From contig NC_084894.1 of assembly GCF_958979055.1 (NCBI RefSeq), forward strand, positions 24,521,616-24,585,615: 64,000 nucleotides of DNA, given 5' to 3'. The notes under the pieces were generated by a model that ran no database searches, was not told the origin of the DNA, and worked only from the letters and a program-made list of their open reading frames with translations. Numbering within the stretch: position 1 is the stretch's first letter; the number at the start of each line of letters is the position of its first letter. Of the stretch, positions 52,175 through 63,929 are shown piece after piece. The DNA is from Alnus glutinosa (taxonomy: Eukaryota > Streptophyta > Magnoliopsida > Fagales > Betulaceae). The translations under genes and the position numbers were made by a program.

Positions 52175-54175
52175 ATGGCAATAGTTCTTAGATCACTTCA
52201 TTTTCTGGTACTTGTCTATGTTTCCTATACCCTTTTGGCCCTTGCTCAAGATGAAACCGGCTTCATCTACAATGGCTTCCGTGATGATCAAGCCAATCTG
52301 AGTCTTGATGGACTCGCAAAAATCCACCCCAATGGTCTATTGCAGCTAACCAATCTTTCACGCAACGCAGTTGGTCATGCTTTCTATCAATTTCCAATGA
52401 AATTCAACACAACTTCGTCCCTTTCATTTTCTACAAACTTTGTGTTTGCCATGGTTCCTGCAGTGGAAGACAATGGTGGTCAAGGCATCGCCTTTACCAT
52501 CAGTCCCTCGAGAAACTTCTCCCATGCTGAAGCAAATCGGTATCTGGGGCTCTTCAATGATTCAAATGACAACTCTTCTGCAAACCACATCTTGGCCATC
52601 GAGCTTAATCCTGTTCCGGGGTCTGATTTTGGAAATATTACAGATCATGTGGGAATCGATGTCAACAGCATAGATTCTGTTGAAATTGCTCCCGCAACGT
52701 ATTTTACCGATAAAGAAGGGAAGAATATAAGCTTAGAGCTCACGAGTGGGAAGCCAATGCATCTTTGGATAGACTACAATGAAACAGAAAAGTTCCTGAA
52801 TGTAACACTTGCCCCTACCACAATCCCAAAACCAAACAGGCCTCTCTTGTCAAGACACATCGACCTGTCTCAATATCTCTTGGAATCCATGTATGTTGGT
52901 TTCTCTTCAGCTACAGGTACACTTGCAAGTGACCACTACATTCTTGGATGGAGCTTTAATAAAAGTGGACCATCACAAAGCCTTGATGTTTCAAGCCTTC
53001 CTCCACTTCCAAAGAGGAAAGAGACACCAAGCCTTGTGCTCATCACTTCTTTCATAGCAGTAGCGATCGTGCTGATAACCGTCGCTGGAGCTGTTGCTTA
53101 CATATTGAGGAGGAAGAAATATGAAGAACTACGAGAAGATTGGGAAGAGGAGTACGGCCCCCACAGGTTCAGCTATAAGAATCTCCACAAAGCAACCAAA
53201 GGTTTCAAAGACACGGAACTTCTTGGAGAGGGAGGCTTTGGAAAGGTTTATATAGGAACACTTCCTTCAAATGTACAAATTGCAGTAAAGAGAGTCTCCC
53301 ATGATTCAAAACAAGGGATGAAGGAATTTGTGGCAGAGATCGTTAGCATGGGAAGATTGAGGCATAGGAACTTGGTGCAGCTCCTGGGCTATTGCCGGCG
53401 AAGGGGAGAACTCCTCTTGGTCTATGATTATATGCCCAACGGAAGCCTTGACAGGTTCTTATATGGCAACAAAAAACCAAACCTTAACTGGGCTCAACGA
53501 TTTCGAATCATCAGAGGAGTAGCATCTGGCCTTCTTTACCTCCATGAAGAGTGGGAGCAAGTTGTTCTCCACCGAGATGTAAAATCAAGCAATATTCTTT
53601 TGGATGCTGAATTAAATGGAAAGTTAGGAGATTTTGGCCTTGCAAGATTACACGACCATGGTACCAATCCCCAAACCACCAGTTTGGTTGGGACCGTGGG
53701 TTATTTGGCTCCGGAGCTTTACAGAACTGGAAGGGCAACCACTTTCACTGATGTGTTTGCTTTTGGGGCTTTCATCCTCGAAGTGGCTTGTGGAAGGATG
53801 CCTTTAAAGGTACAGGCCCAGGGACAGGCTGAACAGGTGATTTTGGTTGATTGGGTCACTGAGTGTTGTAGAAGAGGAGCTATCCTTGATACTAGCGATC
53901 CTAGATTGGAAGGTAATTATGTGGTGGAGGAAATGGAATTGGTTTTGAAATTAGGCCTTCTTTGCTCTCATGCAATACCATCTGCTAGGCCCAGCATGAA
54001 GCAAGTGGTGCAGTTTTTGGATGGCGATGCTGATCTGCGGGAATTACCACATTACAACGCTTCTTTTGATGCCATTACAAGTAAAGAATCATATGATTTC
54101 TTGTCATTTCCTTTTTCCCAGGCTTCTGCTCCTTCCATGTCTAGCACTGATTCATTTGTGAGAGGTGGTCGTTGA
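52175..54175 (+). CDS. L-type lectin receptor-like kinase, clade IV/SIT2-like (L5)
   Basis: Intact single-exon gene, 666 residues. Signal peptide 1-25, lectin domain about 26-268, membrane helix about 286-311, kinase with GEGGFGKVY (351-359), Lys372, HRD 466-468 and DFG 486-488, all conserved. The lectin metal-site segment is the most altered of the five: ELNPVPGSDFGN..DHVGID, with Asn145 for the usual Asp, Gly149, Asn154 and Asp157. Calcium/manganese-dependent sugar binding may therefore be lost, while signalling residues are kept. Extra acidic/Asn glycosylation-type sites (NDSND, NISL) are present. The downstream flank pairs with that of L4. Confidence 0.95.
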   Translation: MAIVLRSLHFLVLVYVSYTLLALAQDETGFIYNGFRDDQANLSLDGLAKIHPNGLLQLTNLSRNAVGHAFYQFPMKFNTTSSLSFSTNFVFAMVPAVEDNGGQGIAFTISPSRNFSHAEANRYLGLFNDSNDNSSANHILAIELNPVPGSDFGNITDHVGIDVNSIDSVEIAPATYFTDKEGKNISLELTSGKPMHLWIDYNETEKFLNVTLAPTTIPKPNRPLLSRHIDLSQYLLESMYVGFSSATGTLASDHYILGWSFNKSGPSQSLDVSSLPPLPKRKETPSLVLITSFIAVAIVLITVAGAVAYILRRKKYEELREDWEEEYGPHRFSYKNLHKATKGFKDTELLGEGGFGKVYIGTLPSNVQIAVKRVSHDSKQGMKEFVAEIVSMGRLRHRNLVQLLGYCRRRGELLLVYDYMPNGSLDRFLYGNKKPNLNWAQRFRIIRGVASGLLYLHEEWEQVVLHRDVKSSNILLDAELNGKLGDFGLARLHDHGTNPQTTSLVGTVGYLAPELYRTGRATTFTDVFAFGAFILEVACGRMPLKVQAQGQAEQVILVDWVTECCRRGAILDTSDPRLEGNYVVEEMELVLKLGLLCSHAIPSARPSMKQVVQFLDGDADLRELPHYNASFDAITSKESYDFLSFPFSQASAPSMSSTDSFVRGGR

Positions 54176-55548
54176 ATTGGTTGTCTCGTGTTAGGAATAG
54201 TGCCCTAAATCTCAATTATTTTGTAAGTCATTCTTATTTAAATTGAGTAAATTAAGTTGTTATTCGCTGATAATTTTTATGAACATTGGGCATTTAACCT
54301 ATTTAGAGCATTCTTAGTAAACTTTAGCTATTTTGATGAGTCAATTTGTTAAAATAATTCAAACTGAATTTCCAGCAGCCTCACCAATTTGGTGAGTGAA
54401 TAATACTCACTAAAACAATAAAAAAACTATTAAAATTTTCTCTCTTCATTTTTTTATTATTATTATTACACAGAATATCTAAAATCATAAGTCTTGTAGT
54501 TTACAATTAAATGTTCACAATCATTAATGGAACTGGACATTCCATTTGATAAAACTGTAATACATCAATTATGATAATCTATCTTGATTATGTGGTGACT
54601 TCTGATTAATAGTGATATATGTCACTTGCATATGAGAATTGAAACATGTGTTTTTTTAATTGCATGTGCATTTCACGTGCTTTTTTAATAACTTATAAGA
54701 CTCATGTCGCTTTTAGAGGTTGGTTTGTTTGTATTTTCTACGTACAAACTGTTAAAAATAAAGATGTGGGAACTGCAAAAATAAAAGAAAGCAAAATAAA
54801 AACCTGCATAGAAAATCATTGAACTCGATCTTGGACAGTAAGGCGAATATTAATCTATCTCTTAGACAAATATTGTCCCTCACTTATAGTACAATAACTT
54901 TTGCAATAGGGAATATAACAATTTTGTCTTCAGGATACAATACTACCAGAATGTAGTGCGCAGATTACAAATTCTAAACACTACTCTGAATAAAAAAAAA
55001 AAATGAAACATTAGAGAAGAAGAAGAGAAAAAGATACTATCAAATATGCAGGAAAAATATATTTTATAAATTACAGAAGCAAATTATTACAATTTCTAAC
55101 TATTGAAAAGGCAGCAGTTAGAAAAAGTAGTTGATGACGATTGAAAAAACAGTTAAATATTTAAAAATATGACTTTTAGAATAGCAGTTATACACACATA
55201 AATAATAAGAGCAAGATAAAATACACACGTAAAAATACGCATCGGGTGACACAACTAACATGTGTATACTCAAAATCCAATCTAGTATAAAAGCAAAATA
55301 AATGCTTATAAAGCACACAAAAATCTCATAACTTTTCAATTTGAGACAGAGTAATTGAAAAATAGAGGAAAAGTTGAAATATTGAAATTGGAATGAAACT
55401 TAAATTTTCATGAAATAATTTTCAACACAAACCAGTTTGTCCGAAATTTTTATCCGTAATTTATTATCAATCCATCTACATTTCAATAGTGTGCATTTTT
55501 ATCAACTTGGTATCTGAGCATGGCTATTGTAAAAGGATATAAATAATT
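54176..55548 (+). other. L5 3' flank, shared with L4, plus short TE pieces
   Basis: 54190 onward begins TTAGGAATAGTGCCCTAAA, which resembles a copia LTR start, followed by a MITE-like AGAGCATTC stretch at 54304. 54604-55113 is the L4/L5 shared flank with the empty MULE site at 54969-54985. A primer-site-like TGGTATCTGAGC at about 55508 suggests another decayed copia end. No gene. Confidence 0.5.
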
Positions 55549-55842
55549 TGTGATAAGTATTGATTTGTATTCCCTAAATGAAGTATTTAAATTATTTGAT
55601 TATCGTACATTAAAGGATTTGTTAACTTTAATCTAAGGGATATGTTTGTATTTGAAATTATTCAAATCACATGTAAAAGTTCTATAAATAGAGTCTTGTA
55701 CTCAGATCAAATATGAATGAAAGATGTAACATATAAGACTTTAACGTGTGGATGTAAGCCATAAGTTGAACTATCTTAATAGTTGTGTTTTCTCTCTTTC
55801 ATTTCTTTTTTTTTTTTTTTTTTGTTTTATTATCAATTTTCA
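55549..55842 (+). repeat. copia-type LTR followed by a primer binding site
   Basis: About 294 bp, TGTGATAAG.. to ..ATTTTCA, with a TATA-like TATAAATAG near 55682 and, after TA, a primer site TGGTATCTGAGC at 55845-55856 (initiator tRNA-Met type). Only about 200 bp of leader follow before another element begins, so it is a 5'-end fragment. Confidence 0.55.
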
Positions 55843-56058
55843 TATGGTATCTGAGCTATAAGCTAACGTCATATTCGATCCCAATAGTCCTGTGATGGCG
55901 TGATTTCATTTTCTTTGGTTTTTTTTTTATAATTTTTTGTTTATTGTATTGTTGCATTTTTGTAACAAATCCTACTAATCATTGTTACTCGTTCATGTTG
56001 GTCTTATTCATCTTTGGGTAGGTCGACCTTTTTCATTAGGGCTGCAGCACTTGCTAAT

Positions 56059-56910
56059 GGTTCGTTTGGGTATTGAATTTTTAGAACTAGAATTGAATTC
56101 TAATTCTATTTACAAATATTGAGGTAAAAAATTGTGTTTGGGTGTTGAATTTTGAGATTGAAAAATATTATATTTTAATAGTAAGAAATGATTGGAAGTT
56201 TAAAAAGTTGTGTATAATGATTGGTATTTTGAAAAGTTGTGTGAAATAATAATTTATTATATATTGATTATTTAATTAAAAATAAATAAATAATTTTTTA
56301 AAAATAAAATAATTGAAATCAAAATTAAAAATAAAAAAAAAATGAAGCAAGGGGTGGCTGCCAACTTGGGGGTGGCCGCCGCCACCCCCAGAGGAGGTCG
56401 AGGATGGCCGTGCGGCCACCCCCAGTGGTCGGGAGAGGCCGCGCGGCCTCCCCCCCCCCCCCCCCCCCCCTAGTAGTCAGGGGAGGCCGCGCGGCCACCC
56501 CCAGTACTCGGGGGAGGCAGCGCGGCCTCCCCCAAGGGTCGAGGTGGCCACGCGGCCACCCCTAGTACTCGGGGGAGGCCGCGCGGCCTCCCCAAAGGGT
56601 CAGGGTGGCCGCGCGGCCACCCCCAGTAAGGGTCAGGGGTGGCTGCCAGCCGGTAGCCACCCCTCTGTTTTTTTTTTTTTAATTTCATTTATTTTTTTTT
56701 ATTTAAATTATTCATAGTTTATTATTTAAATGTGGGACCCATACGTTTTTTTGAGTCAACTTTTCCTACGCGTGGGTCCCACCATTAATCTGAAAGAGAG
56801 CCTTGAGTGGACTCAAAATTCGGGTCAAAATCCGGGTTTTTAGGAGGGTGTGTGGGTTTTAGAAAAAAACCCGAGTGGAATAATTATTCCACTCAGTTGC
56901 CAAACACACC
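56059..56910. mobile_element. TIR element with GC-rich hairpin core
   Basis: Ends GGTTCGTTTGGGTATTGAA and, as complement, GGTGTGTTTGGCAACTGAG. AT-rich arms flank a core (about 56345-56665) of GGCCGCGCGGCC-type palindromic units and a 20-base C run at 56451-56470. No coding sequence; the proline/glycine frames are artefacts. The core resembles that of 33523-34457 in style but the termini differ. Confidence 0.5.
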
Positions 56911-57916
56911 TATCCTTTTGTCTTTACGAGGGTATTTATTGTATATTCTTTATGCATGTAAACCGCCAAGAAATCGCTAGCCTTCTTAGCGAATGCAAGA
57001 GCACAACTTCATGAATGCATGAATTGAAGGACGCAAACCTTTATTGGTTGCTATATATATATATATATGCCGACAGTGACAGAGTTAGAAGCTGTTATGG
57101 ACAGGAGTTAAGAGTCAAAAAAATTTATTGGTAGAGACTAGGCTACCAATAAATTTTTTTTGTTTTCCCTTATAATTTTTTTTTTTTTTTTTTTTTTTTG
57201 AGGGGGGGTCATGGCCCCTTGGGTTTCAAGGGTCACCAAAGCTTTTTTGCCTGGACTTTTTATTCCCCAACTAATTTAATTTGTTTTCAAAAATTGGTGT
57301 TTGATCCAAAAGGTGAAGTGGGTTCTGCTTGTTTCACGCTGTAAGCCCCAAAAAGTCCCTAATTTACATTATTATGATGACTTGTTCAATGAACTGTTGC
57401 CTTTCCTTTGATGGGTTGAAACATTTGTCCATACATAGTGTGATTTTTTTCTTTTTTTCTTTTTTGCAGAGAAAGAGATGAAGATTTAATCAGAGAGGGA
57501 GAAACAAACGTTCTGGGGCAGCGACGTCTGGGCAGCGGTCGTCTGGGCAGCAGGTCTGGGCAGGGGGTATGGGAACAATGGTGGCTGTGCGATCGAAGGA
57601 GAGTGAGGTTCAGGGTGTTTTAGCATATGTTAATACTAAGAGACCAGATTCAGTGTTTTGAAACTATTTTATTTTTTTTGTTCTATGCTGACGTGTGAGA
57701 GTTTCATTGGAGGGCAAAAAATGTCTTGTTTATGCCACAACCGTATAGAAGTTGCTCTCGTCTAGAAGACTAGACCCAACTCTTCAAACACTGAATCATG
57801 AGCTAATATTGTTTGAGTTGATATATAATAAACTTTCACATGAACAAAAATCAACTCACATTATTACAAAAAATAATTAAAAAATAATAAAGTCACATTA
57901 AGGTCCTGTATGTATG
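56911..57916 (+). repeat. Third copy of the LecRK upstream flank, part 1
   Basis: From 56968 (AAGAAATCGCTAGCC) collinear with 49663 onward. After a diverged stretch (57140-57750) it continues with GTCTAGAAGACTAGACCC..ACACTGAATCATGAGC, matching 50980-51120. No LecRK gene follows. A short stretch (57470-57600) is unrelated insert DNA. Confidence 0.6.
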
Positions 57917-58783
57917 CAGGGGCGGAGGGAGGGGGGTCGAGAGGGGTCAAGCGCCCCCTCACCTTCCAAAAGTTTCCCTTATCCTCTGTAAAAAATTTCG
58001 AATGTCCTGGTTGCCCCCCTTCAATCACTCATCAAGGGCAACCGACACTATCCTCAGCCACTATCACAGGTATTTTCCTGAAGCTTGCTAGTTGCTGGTG
58101 GAGCTTTGGGGATGAAACTGAAAGATGGAAGCTTGGAACTGAAGTTGTGAAGTCATGGAAGCTTGGAGAAGAGGGAGATAAGGCTTAGAGGATAAGGGGT
58201 ACGTGGCAGCAAACAGGTGGAGCCTTGGAGATAATGTGAACCAGCTGGGTTCAACTCCTCTAACGCTAAACGGCTGCGTTTTGAGAGCACGGCCATCAAA
58301 TAATTGCGACTCTTCTTACAGTATTCTTTTTTGGCTGTCAAATTTTTCTTCTTAGCCATTTAAAATAATTGTTCTATAAATTGTTGAGTTATTTTTTTGA
58401 GAGCACGAGAGGTTGTACAGTGAAAAGACTATTCAGAAAAGAGCAATTTTTTTTTTGTTCTTTTACAATTTTTCTTTCTTGAAAAATTTTAGATATTTAA
58501 TCAAACATTTTCATTAATTAAGCTTTTATCTTTAGATTACTCTTTTAAATTTCTTTAACAATATATATAGTTTTATTACATTTTTTTAAGTTTTTATTAT
58601 AAATTTTAATTGTATGAAATATATAATTATAATTACATGAGATTATGAAAAACAACAATGACTCCATTTAATTTTATTAAATTGTTAATTTATTATATTT
58701 TTTAAGTATTTTTATTTTATTTTTGTTTAATTTATTTTTTAATCTTGACACCTGAACTGAAATTCTGGCTCAGCCATATATCA
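57917..58783. mobile_element. Unclassified insertion in the orphan flank
   Basis: 867 bp starting CAGGGGCGGAGGG and ending near CTGGCTCAGCCATATATCA, with GTATG on both sides (57912-57916, 58784-58788). The flank on either side is continuous with the L5 upstream sequence. The start resembles the CAGGGGCGGAGC termini of some plant DNA elements. Interior partly open (57910-58188) but not recognised. Confidence 0.5.
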
Positions 58784-59176
58784 GTATGCACATAAAAACT
58801 TCATCCACATTGAAAATATTGGCACTGGAATTAATTTTTCTTCTATTTTATTTCAAGTGATGTCAGTAAGATTGCCAAAACTTTATTCAAAACTCAAAAG
58901 GTTTGAATTAATTATCAAAGACTTTATTCACGAAGGCACTGGAAAAAACTATTTTCTATGGCACGTAGTTTGAAAAAAATATAAACGGAGTATTTACATT
59001 GACCAAACCTGTGTCCTCTTTGGCGGGTGAGTTGTAATAGTCTTCGATAAATGCCGGGCTCTTTGTTTCCCTGCTAACCCCAAACAGGTTTGTCTTGATG
59101 CTGATGTTTTCTATCAGAGCATTTACGGTAGCTTTTTTTTTTTTTTTTTTTTTCTAGAAAGTCAACTTTTAAAATT
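58784..59176 (+). repeat. Third copy of the LecRK upstream flank, part 2
   Basis: Matches 51120-51410 (CATAAAAACTTCATCCACATTG, GATTGCCAAAACTTTATTC, ATGGCACGTAGTTTG) and, beyond, the L3 upstream GCTAACCCCAA..TTTTTCTTAATGCTGAT tract. It ends at the 9-bp target of the next MULE. Confidence 0.7.
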
Positions 59177-59675
59177 GAGAAAATTGTACCGTTGATCCAT
59201 GTGATATGCCATAATTATTTTTCACTCCCTATGATTTAAAAAGTTCATGAGAGATCCTTGTGGTATGCAATAATTATAAATCGATCCCTGACGTCAAATT
59301 CTGTTAAAATTTTGTAACAGATTCCGTCAAATGCCACGTCAGCGCCACGTGTCGTTATCTTATTGGTGACACGTGGCGCTGACATGTCCAGCCACCCCTT
59401 TTCCCATTTTTTGTTTTTTTTTTTTTGAATTTTAATTTTTTTAAAAAAATAAGTATTTTTATTTATTTTTTAATAAATTTTTATTTTTTTATTAAGATCG
59501 ACACGTGTCGCTGACGTGTAGAGCTAACAGATTCCGTCAAAATTGTGACGGAAAATCGACCTAGGGAGTAAAATGCAATTATTGCATACCACAGGGATCT
59601 CTCATGAACTTTTTAAACCATAGGGAGTGAAAAATAAGTATGGCATACCACAGGAATTAACGGTGCAATTTTCCC
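59177..59675. mobile_element. Mutator-like foldback element, short copy
   Basis: 499 bp, same family as 33523-34457 (arms GAGAAAATTGTACCGTTG / CGGTGCAATTTTCCC), perfect 9-bp target duplications TTTAAAATT at 59168-59176 and 59676-59684. It lacks the GC-rich core, so it is either a deletion derivative or a simpler family member. Confidence 0.85.
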
Positions 59676-59849
59676 TTTAAAATTTTAGAAAAAATTTAAA
59701 GAAAGTTACAAAAGTCGTTCCACAATAATTTCTTTAAAATTTTTGTTTCCTCGGGAAAGTGAATAGTGCTTTTTCCATTCAATTGTTTATTCACAAAATA
59801 TATTATCTATTTCCTACTTTATTTTTTTTTCATACTTTTAATTAAAGTA

Positions 59850-59880
<31 letters not shown>

Positions 59881-59953
59881 TGATATAGAAAAAAAATTAA
59901 GTTTTGACAAAAAAAAAATAAAAAATAATTTTATTCCTTATATTTAAAAAAAT

Positions 59954-60316
59954 AGTAATGATTCTTTGCCACCTTTTGATACAACTTTTTACCACCTAAC
60001 TTATGTGGCAAGGTGGTCCCCCATCTTATTTTATTTGAGAAATGATCCCTACACTCATTTCTCACAACAGTACCACAACAAGCTGACGTAGCTAGTAATA
60101 TTTTATTATTTTTTTTTGTTTTGTTTTGTTTTCTTTTTGTAAAAAAATAATAAAATATTACCAGCCATATCAACTTGTTGTGGAACTGTTGTGAGAAATG
60201 AGTATAGGGATCATTTCTCATTTTATTTTTAAAACTCAAAAAGTAGTATGGGGCCACCTTGCCACATAAGTAAGGTGGTAAAAAGTTGTATCAAAAGGTG
60301 ACAATAAATCATCACT
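59954..60316. mobile_element. Foldback MITE
   Basis: About 363 bp whose two halves are nearly perfect inverted repeats: AGTAATGATT..CCACCTTTTGATACAACTTT on the left and its complement on the right, with a central A/T-rich loop. The surrounding flank matches 51640-51700 before L5, where nothing is inserted. Confidence 0.75.
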
Positions 60317-60462
60317 CTTTGAGGAAGAAAAAAAAAAAAAAAAAATGCTCTTTGTCTCGGTCCTCCTTGGAGGCTGGATTCATACGATGAATCTCCTTTC
60401 TTTCCTCTTTTAGTTAGAATCTTCCAAATCATAGTCAACGTAGGTGGCAGCAAGGGTGGTGC

Positions 60463-61754
60463 GGATTCGGATCCACGGCAATTCTTAAAAATTGCTGTGG
60501 TAACAATAGCAAGAGTCTAGGCCGTTAGATCCATCTAACGGCCTAACACTAATGCCACCTCAGCGATCCGCGTGAGGACTGACTTTTTCAAAAACTTGAA
60601 AAACATCGAAATGTTTTGTTAGTCTGAATCGTCTTTCCCTTCTCCCCTCCAGCAACCTCCTTCTCTTCTAAAATTAGTGTACAGTTTGCAGAACAAGCAA
60701 CTGCTCCATCTTCAGAAGCCCAGAGAGCTTCATTTTGAAAGAAAAAGAAAAAGAAAAAAAAAAAGCAAGAGGAGAAGATTTGGGCTCATTTTCGCATCTC
60801 TCCAAAGACACCATTTTCGCATCAGACGCCCGAGCTCCATTTTCACATCTCCCCTCGTCCGATCATCTCTTTTTTAGAAATTTTTTTGCAGTTTTCATTG
60901 ATAAAATTAAGAGATTCTGAGGCTTTTATTTGTGAGGTGTTTGATTTTTGATTTTTTTAAATGACTTGATAAAAAAAAGAGTTCCAAAACACATAGTTCC
61001 ATCCTACCGAATTTTTTCTCAAAAGATTGTCAGTTTCACAAGCACCAGATTGGGTTAAAAACCCATGTGTCCATGATTTTTTTTGTTTTCTTAGATGGTT
61101 GGTCCTCATATTCGGTGAGAAGTAGTAAGGGCAAGAGAATGGGGGAGAGAGAGAAAAGAAGAAGATGAAGAAGATAGAAAAAGAGAATTTCAGAACTTTC
61201 AGACCCCACGTACCCATCAGACGCAAGTACAAATATGGGTGACAAATTTCAATGAATCACTAAAACCCACAACCCATTGCAAAGGGGTTGTGGTGAGTAC
61301 CGTAAGAGAGGGCAAAGGGGAGAGACTGCGCACAATCCATTGCAAATCTTATTCCGAGAGAGAGAAAAAAAAGAAAAAAAGTAAATCCCAAATGAACAGA
61401 GAGGGAGAGGGCTTTGGTGGTTGAAGGCGACAACCAGCATCGGCGGTTAGAGGTGGCGTTCGTGGCGGTCGGAGGCAGCCCTCAGCTTGAGATCCTGTGA
61501 GAGGAGGCGCTCAGCGGCCCTCGACGGAACGAAGCTTGGTTCTGGAGATAAAAGAGTGGTATTTCCGGAGAGGGAGAGAGGGGAGTGAAGAGATACAGTG
61601 ATTTTTGTCTGAAACCAAGAGTCTCGATTTTGTTAAACTTGGAAATTCAAAATTTTACACGTGTCATCTTCCAGGCTGTTGGATATGACGAACGGCTTGA
61701 AATGAAACTATTGCTACCACGACAATTTCTAGGAATTGCCGTGGATCTAAATCC
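60463..61754. mobile_element. 1.29-kb TIR element of unknown family
   Basis: Terminal inverted repeats of about 45 bp (GGATTCGGATCCACGGCAAT at left; complement of ATTGCCGTGGATCTAAATCC at right), with GGTGC at 60458-60462 and 61755-61759. An internal hairpin GCCGTTAGATCC..GGATCTAACGGC-like sequence lies near 60520. The host flank continues across it as in the L5 upstream region (51815). The interior is leader-like and purine-rich with no confident ORF. Confidence 0.7.
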
Positions 61755-61918
61755 GGTGCATCTATCTATAACTACTTTTCCAATCAGAGTTAATTCCAAG
61801 AAGACTGTAGTCTAATGTCTATCTTTCTTTGCGAAGTTAATTGATTGATTAGCCATCAGGACTATGGCAACTGTCATTAATTCGTCACCTTATTTGATCT
61901 ACTTTGCCTTGTTTACAA
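61755..61918 (+). repeat. Third copy of the LecRK upstream flank, terminal part
   Basis: Matches 51833-51970 up to CTACTTTGCCTTGTTTAC, about 200 bp short of where an ATG would be expected by comparison with L5. Beyond 61918 the sequence changes to GGCCCCGTTTAGTAA-type TE DNA, so the promoter copy has no gene. Confidence 0.7.
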
Positions 61919-63872
61919 TCAAATATAGGCCCCGTTTAGTAATTTTCTCCCTTTCTCTTCCCCTTCCCTTTGTGAGAGTTGTGTGAAAATAGAAAGTGAT
62001 TGATGTGATATAAAGTAGAAAGAATTTACATGGAAAAGTGAAAAAAAATTTATATTGTAGTGAATTTTTTTAATTAAATAATAATAAAAAATTATTGATG
62101 TGATATAAAAAGTAAAAAAAAAAAGAATGTTTTAAATTTGATGTTTTTTTAGAAAAGGTAAAAGTAAGGAGAAGGAAGGGAGTTATAGGTATGCTTTTTA
62201 TGAGTCGTACCAGGCAGCACAACGTGGTCAATTGGCCACTGACACGTGTAAAGTTCGTACGGTGCAAAGTACCCATCTCATTTTGCATGGAGAACCACCG
62301 ATCCGAAATGACAGTTGGACGTGACGAGTACTGTGCGATTTTTTTTTTTCTGATTTTTTAATCACATTTTATTATTAAATTATAGAAGTTAGATGGACCA
62401 AATATTGCCTATTGGGGGGTGTGCATGATGTCGTTGACTTTATGTGGTTCAATCAAAACGACAGCCATGTGGACGACGTTCATTTATGAACCACGTTGGC
62501 AGAGATGTGATCCTAAATAGGGTTTTTTTTATTTTATTTTTATTTTTACAGATCATTTTTTGGGGATTCAGATTATTTTTAATTGAGTGCTTTGGATTTC
62601 GAGATCTTTCAACGTGGATTTTGCCTTTTGGTGGGTTATTGTCAAAAATTTCATTAAAAGAGTTAGGCTGTATTAACATGAATTTATACTTTTTGGCTAC
62701 TAGTTGTGTACTTTTCATAGTAGATGTAACAATTAATTAATAAATCTAGCAAGTGCAATACCATGGTCCATCGAAATATGGTAGGTTGCATCTTTAGAAG
62801 TACTGTTTTCACGTATTTTCATTCTTAATTTTTCATTCTTTTTTTGTTTTTTTTTTGTTTTTTGTTTTTTTTTTGTTTTTTTTTTTGTTTTTTTATGTTT
62901 AGGGTTGTCCAGCCTTAATTAATGTAATTTCTTTCCACGTATCTATAGAAGAAAAAAGAAAATATGGTAGGTCGATTTGGGACTTTTTAGATTGGATGAT
63001 TTTTGGGTGTAAAATGACTCCAAAACTAGCCCATTTTGGACATATACTTATTTTATTAGGAAGGCTTATACCTATATATATTATATTCGCAAAAATAGTC
63101 ATCTTTGTAGAATTATAATAATAATAATAATAATAAAAGTCTTAAAAAATGCCAATTTTGTTTATCAAGGTAAATTTGAGTGTTTTGTGTTTGTAATTGT
63201 TTGTTAATATTGTTGTATTTTTTCTATATAAAAAAAAAATTAAAAAAAAAATCCCAAAAAAATGTTGTCAAACGGGTCGGTGTGTTTGTTAATGTAGTTT
63301 TTTATTTTTATTTTTATTTTTTTGAAAAAAGTGTTATGATGAAGGTCTTTTTCTCTTGGGGGGTTCAAATGTGATTTAATAAATTGTAGAATATTTATTT
63401 GAAGGAAGAAGTAGGTAGAAGGCACCTTCCTCAACACTCCCAAAATATGTTAAATTGCACTCTACTTAGCATTATTAAATTAATGCAGGTGATGAAGGTG
63501 TCCTTCGATCTATTCTATACCTACTTAAATTCTTAGTTACTACCTTTCGAGTCATCATATATCCTCCTCGATCTCTTACGGAAGTAATGTGGAGATAAGG
63601 TTGAAGCTGTATTAGGGTAGAATTCTATTAAATAGGGATTAATTAGATCTTAATTTAAGATTATTTTGGATTAGTTTTATTATTATTAGTTTTCTAGAAT
63701 TAGATTTATTATTAGCTTGAATTTATCACTTTGTACGTCTATATAAAGACTGCTCAATGTTAATAAAAATAATCATAAAAGTGTTTTTTTCATTTTTCAA
63801 ATGTGAGTTTGAATGAAGATTAATTCAAACCTTGAATAGAACAATGGCTTACAATGGGAGGGTGCCAAAAAG

Positions 63873-63929
<57 letters not shown>

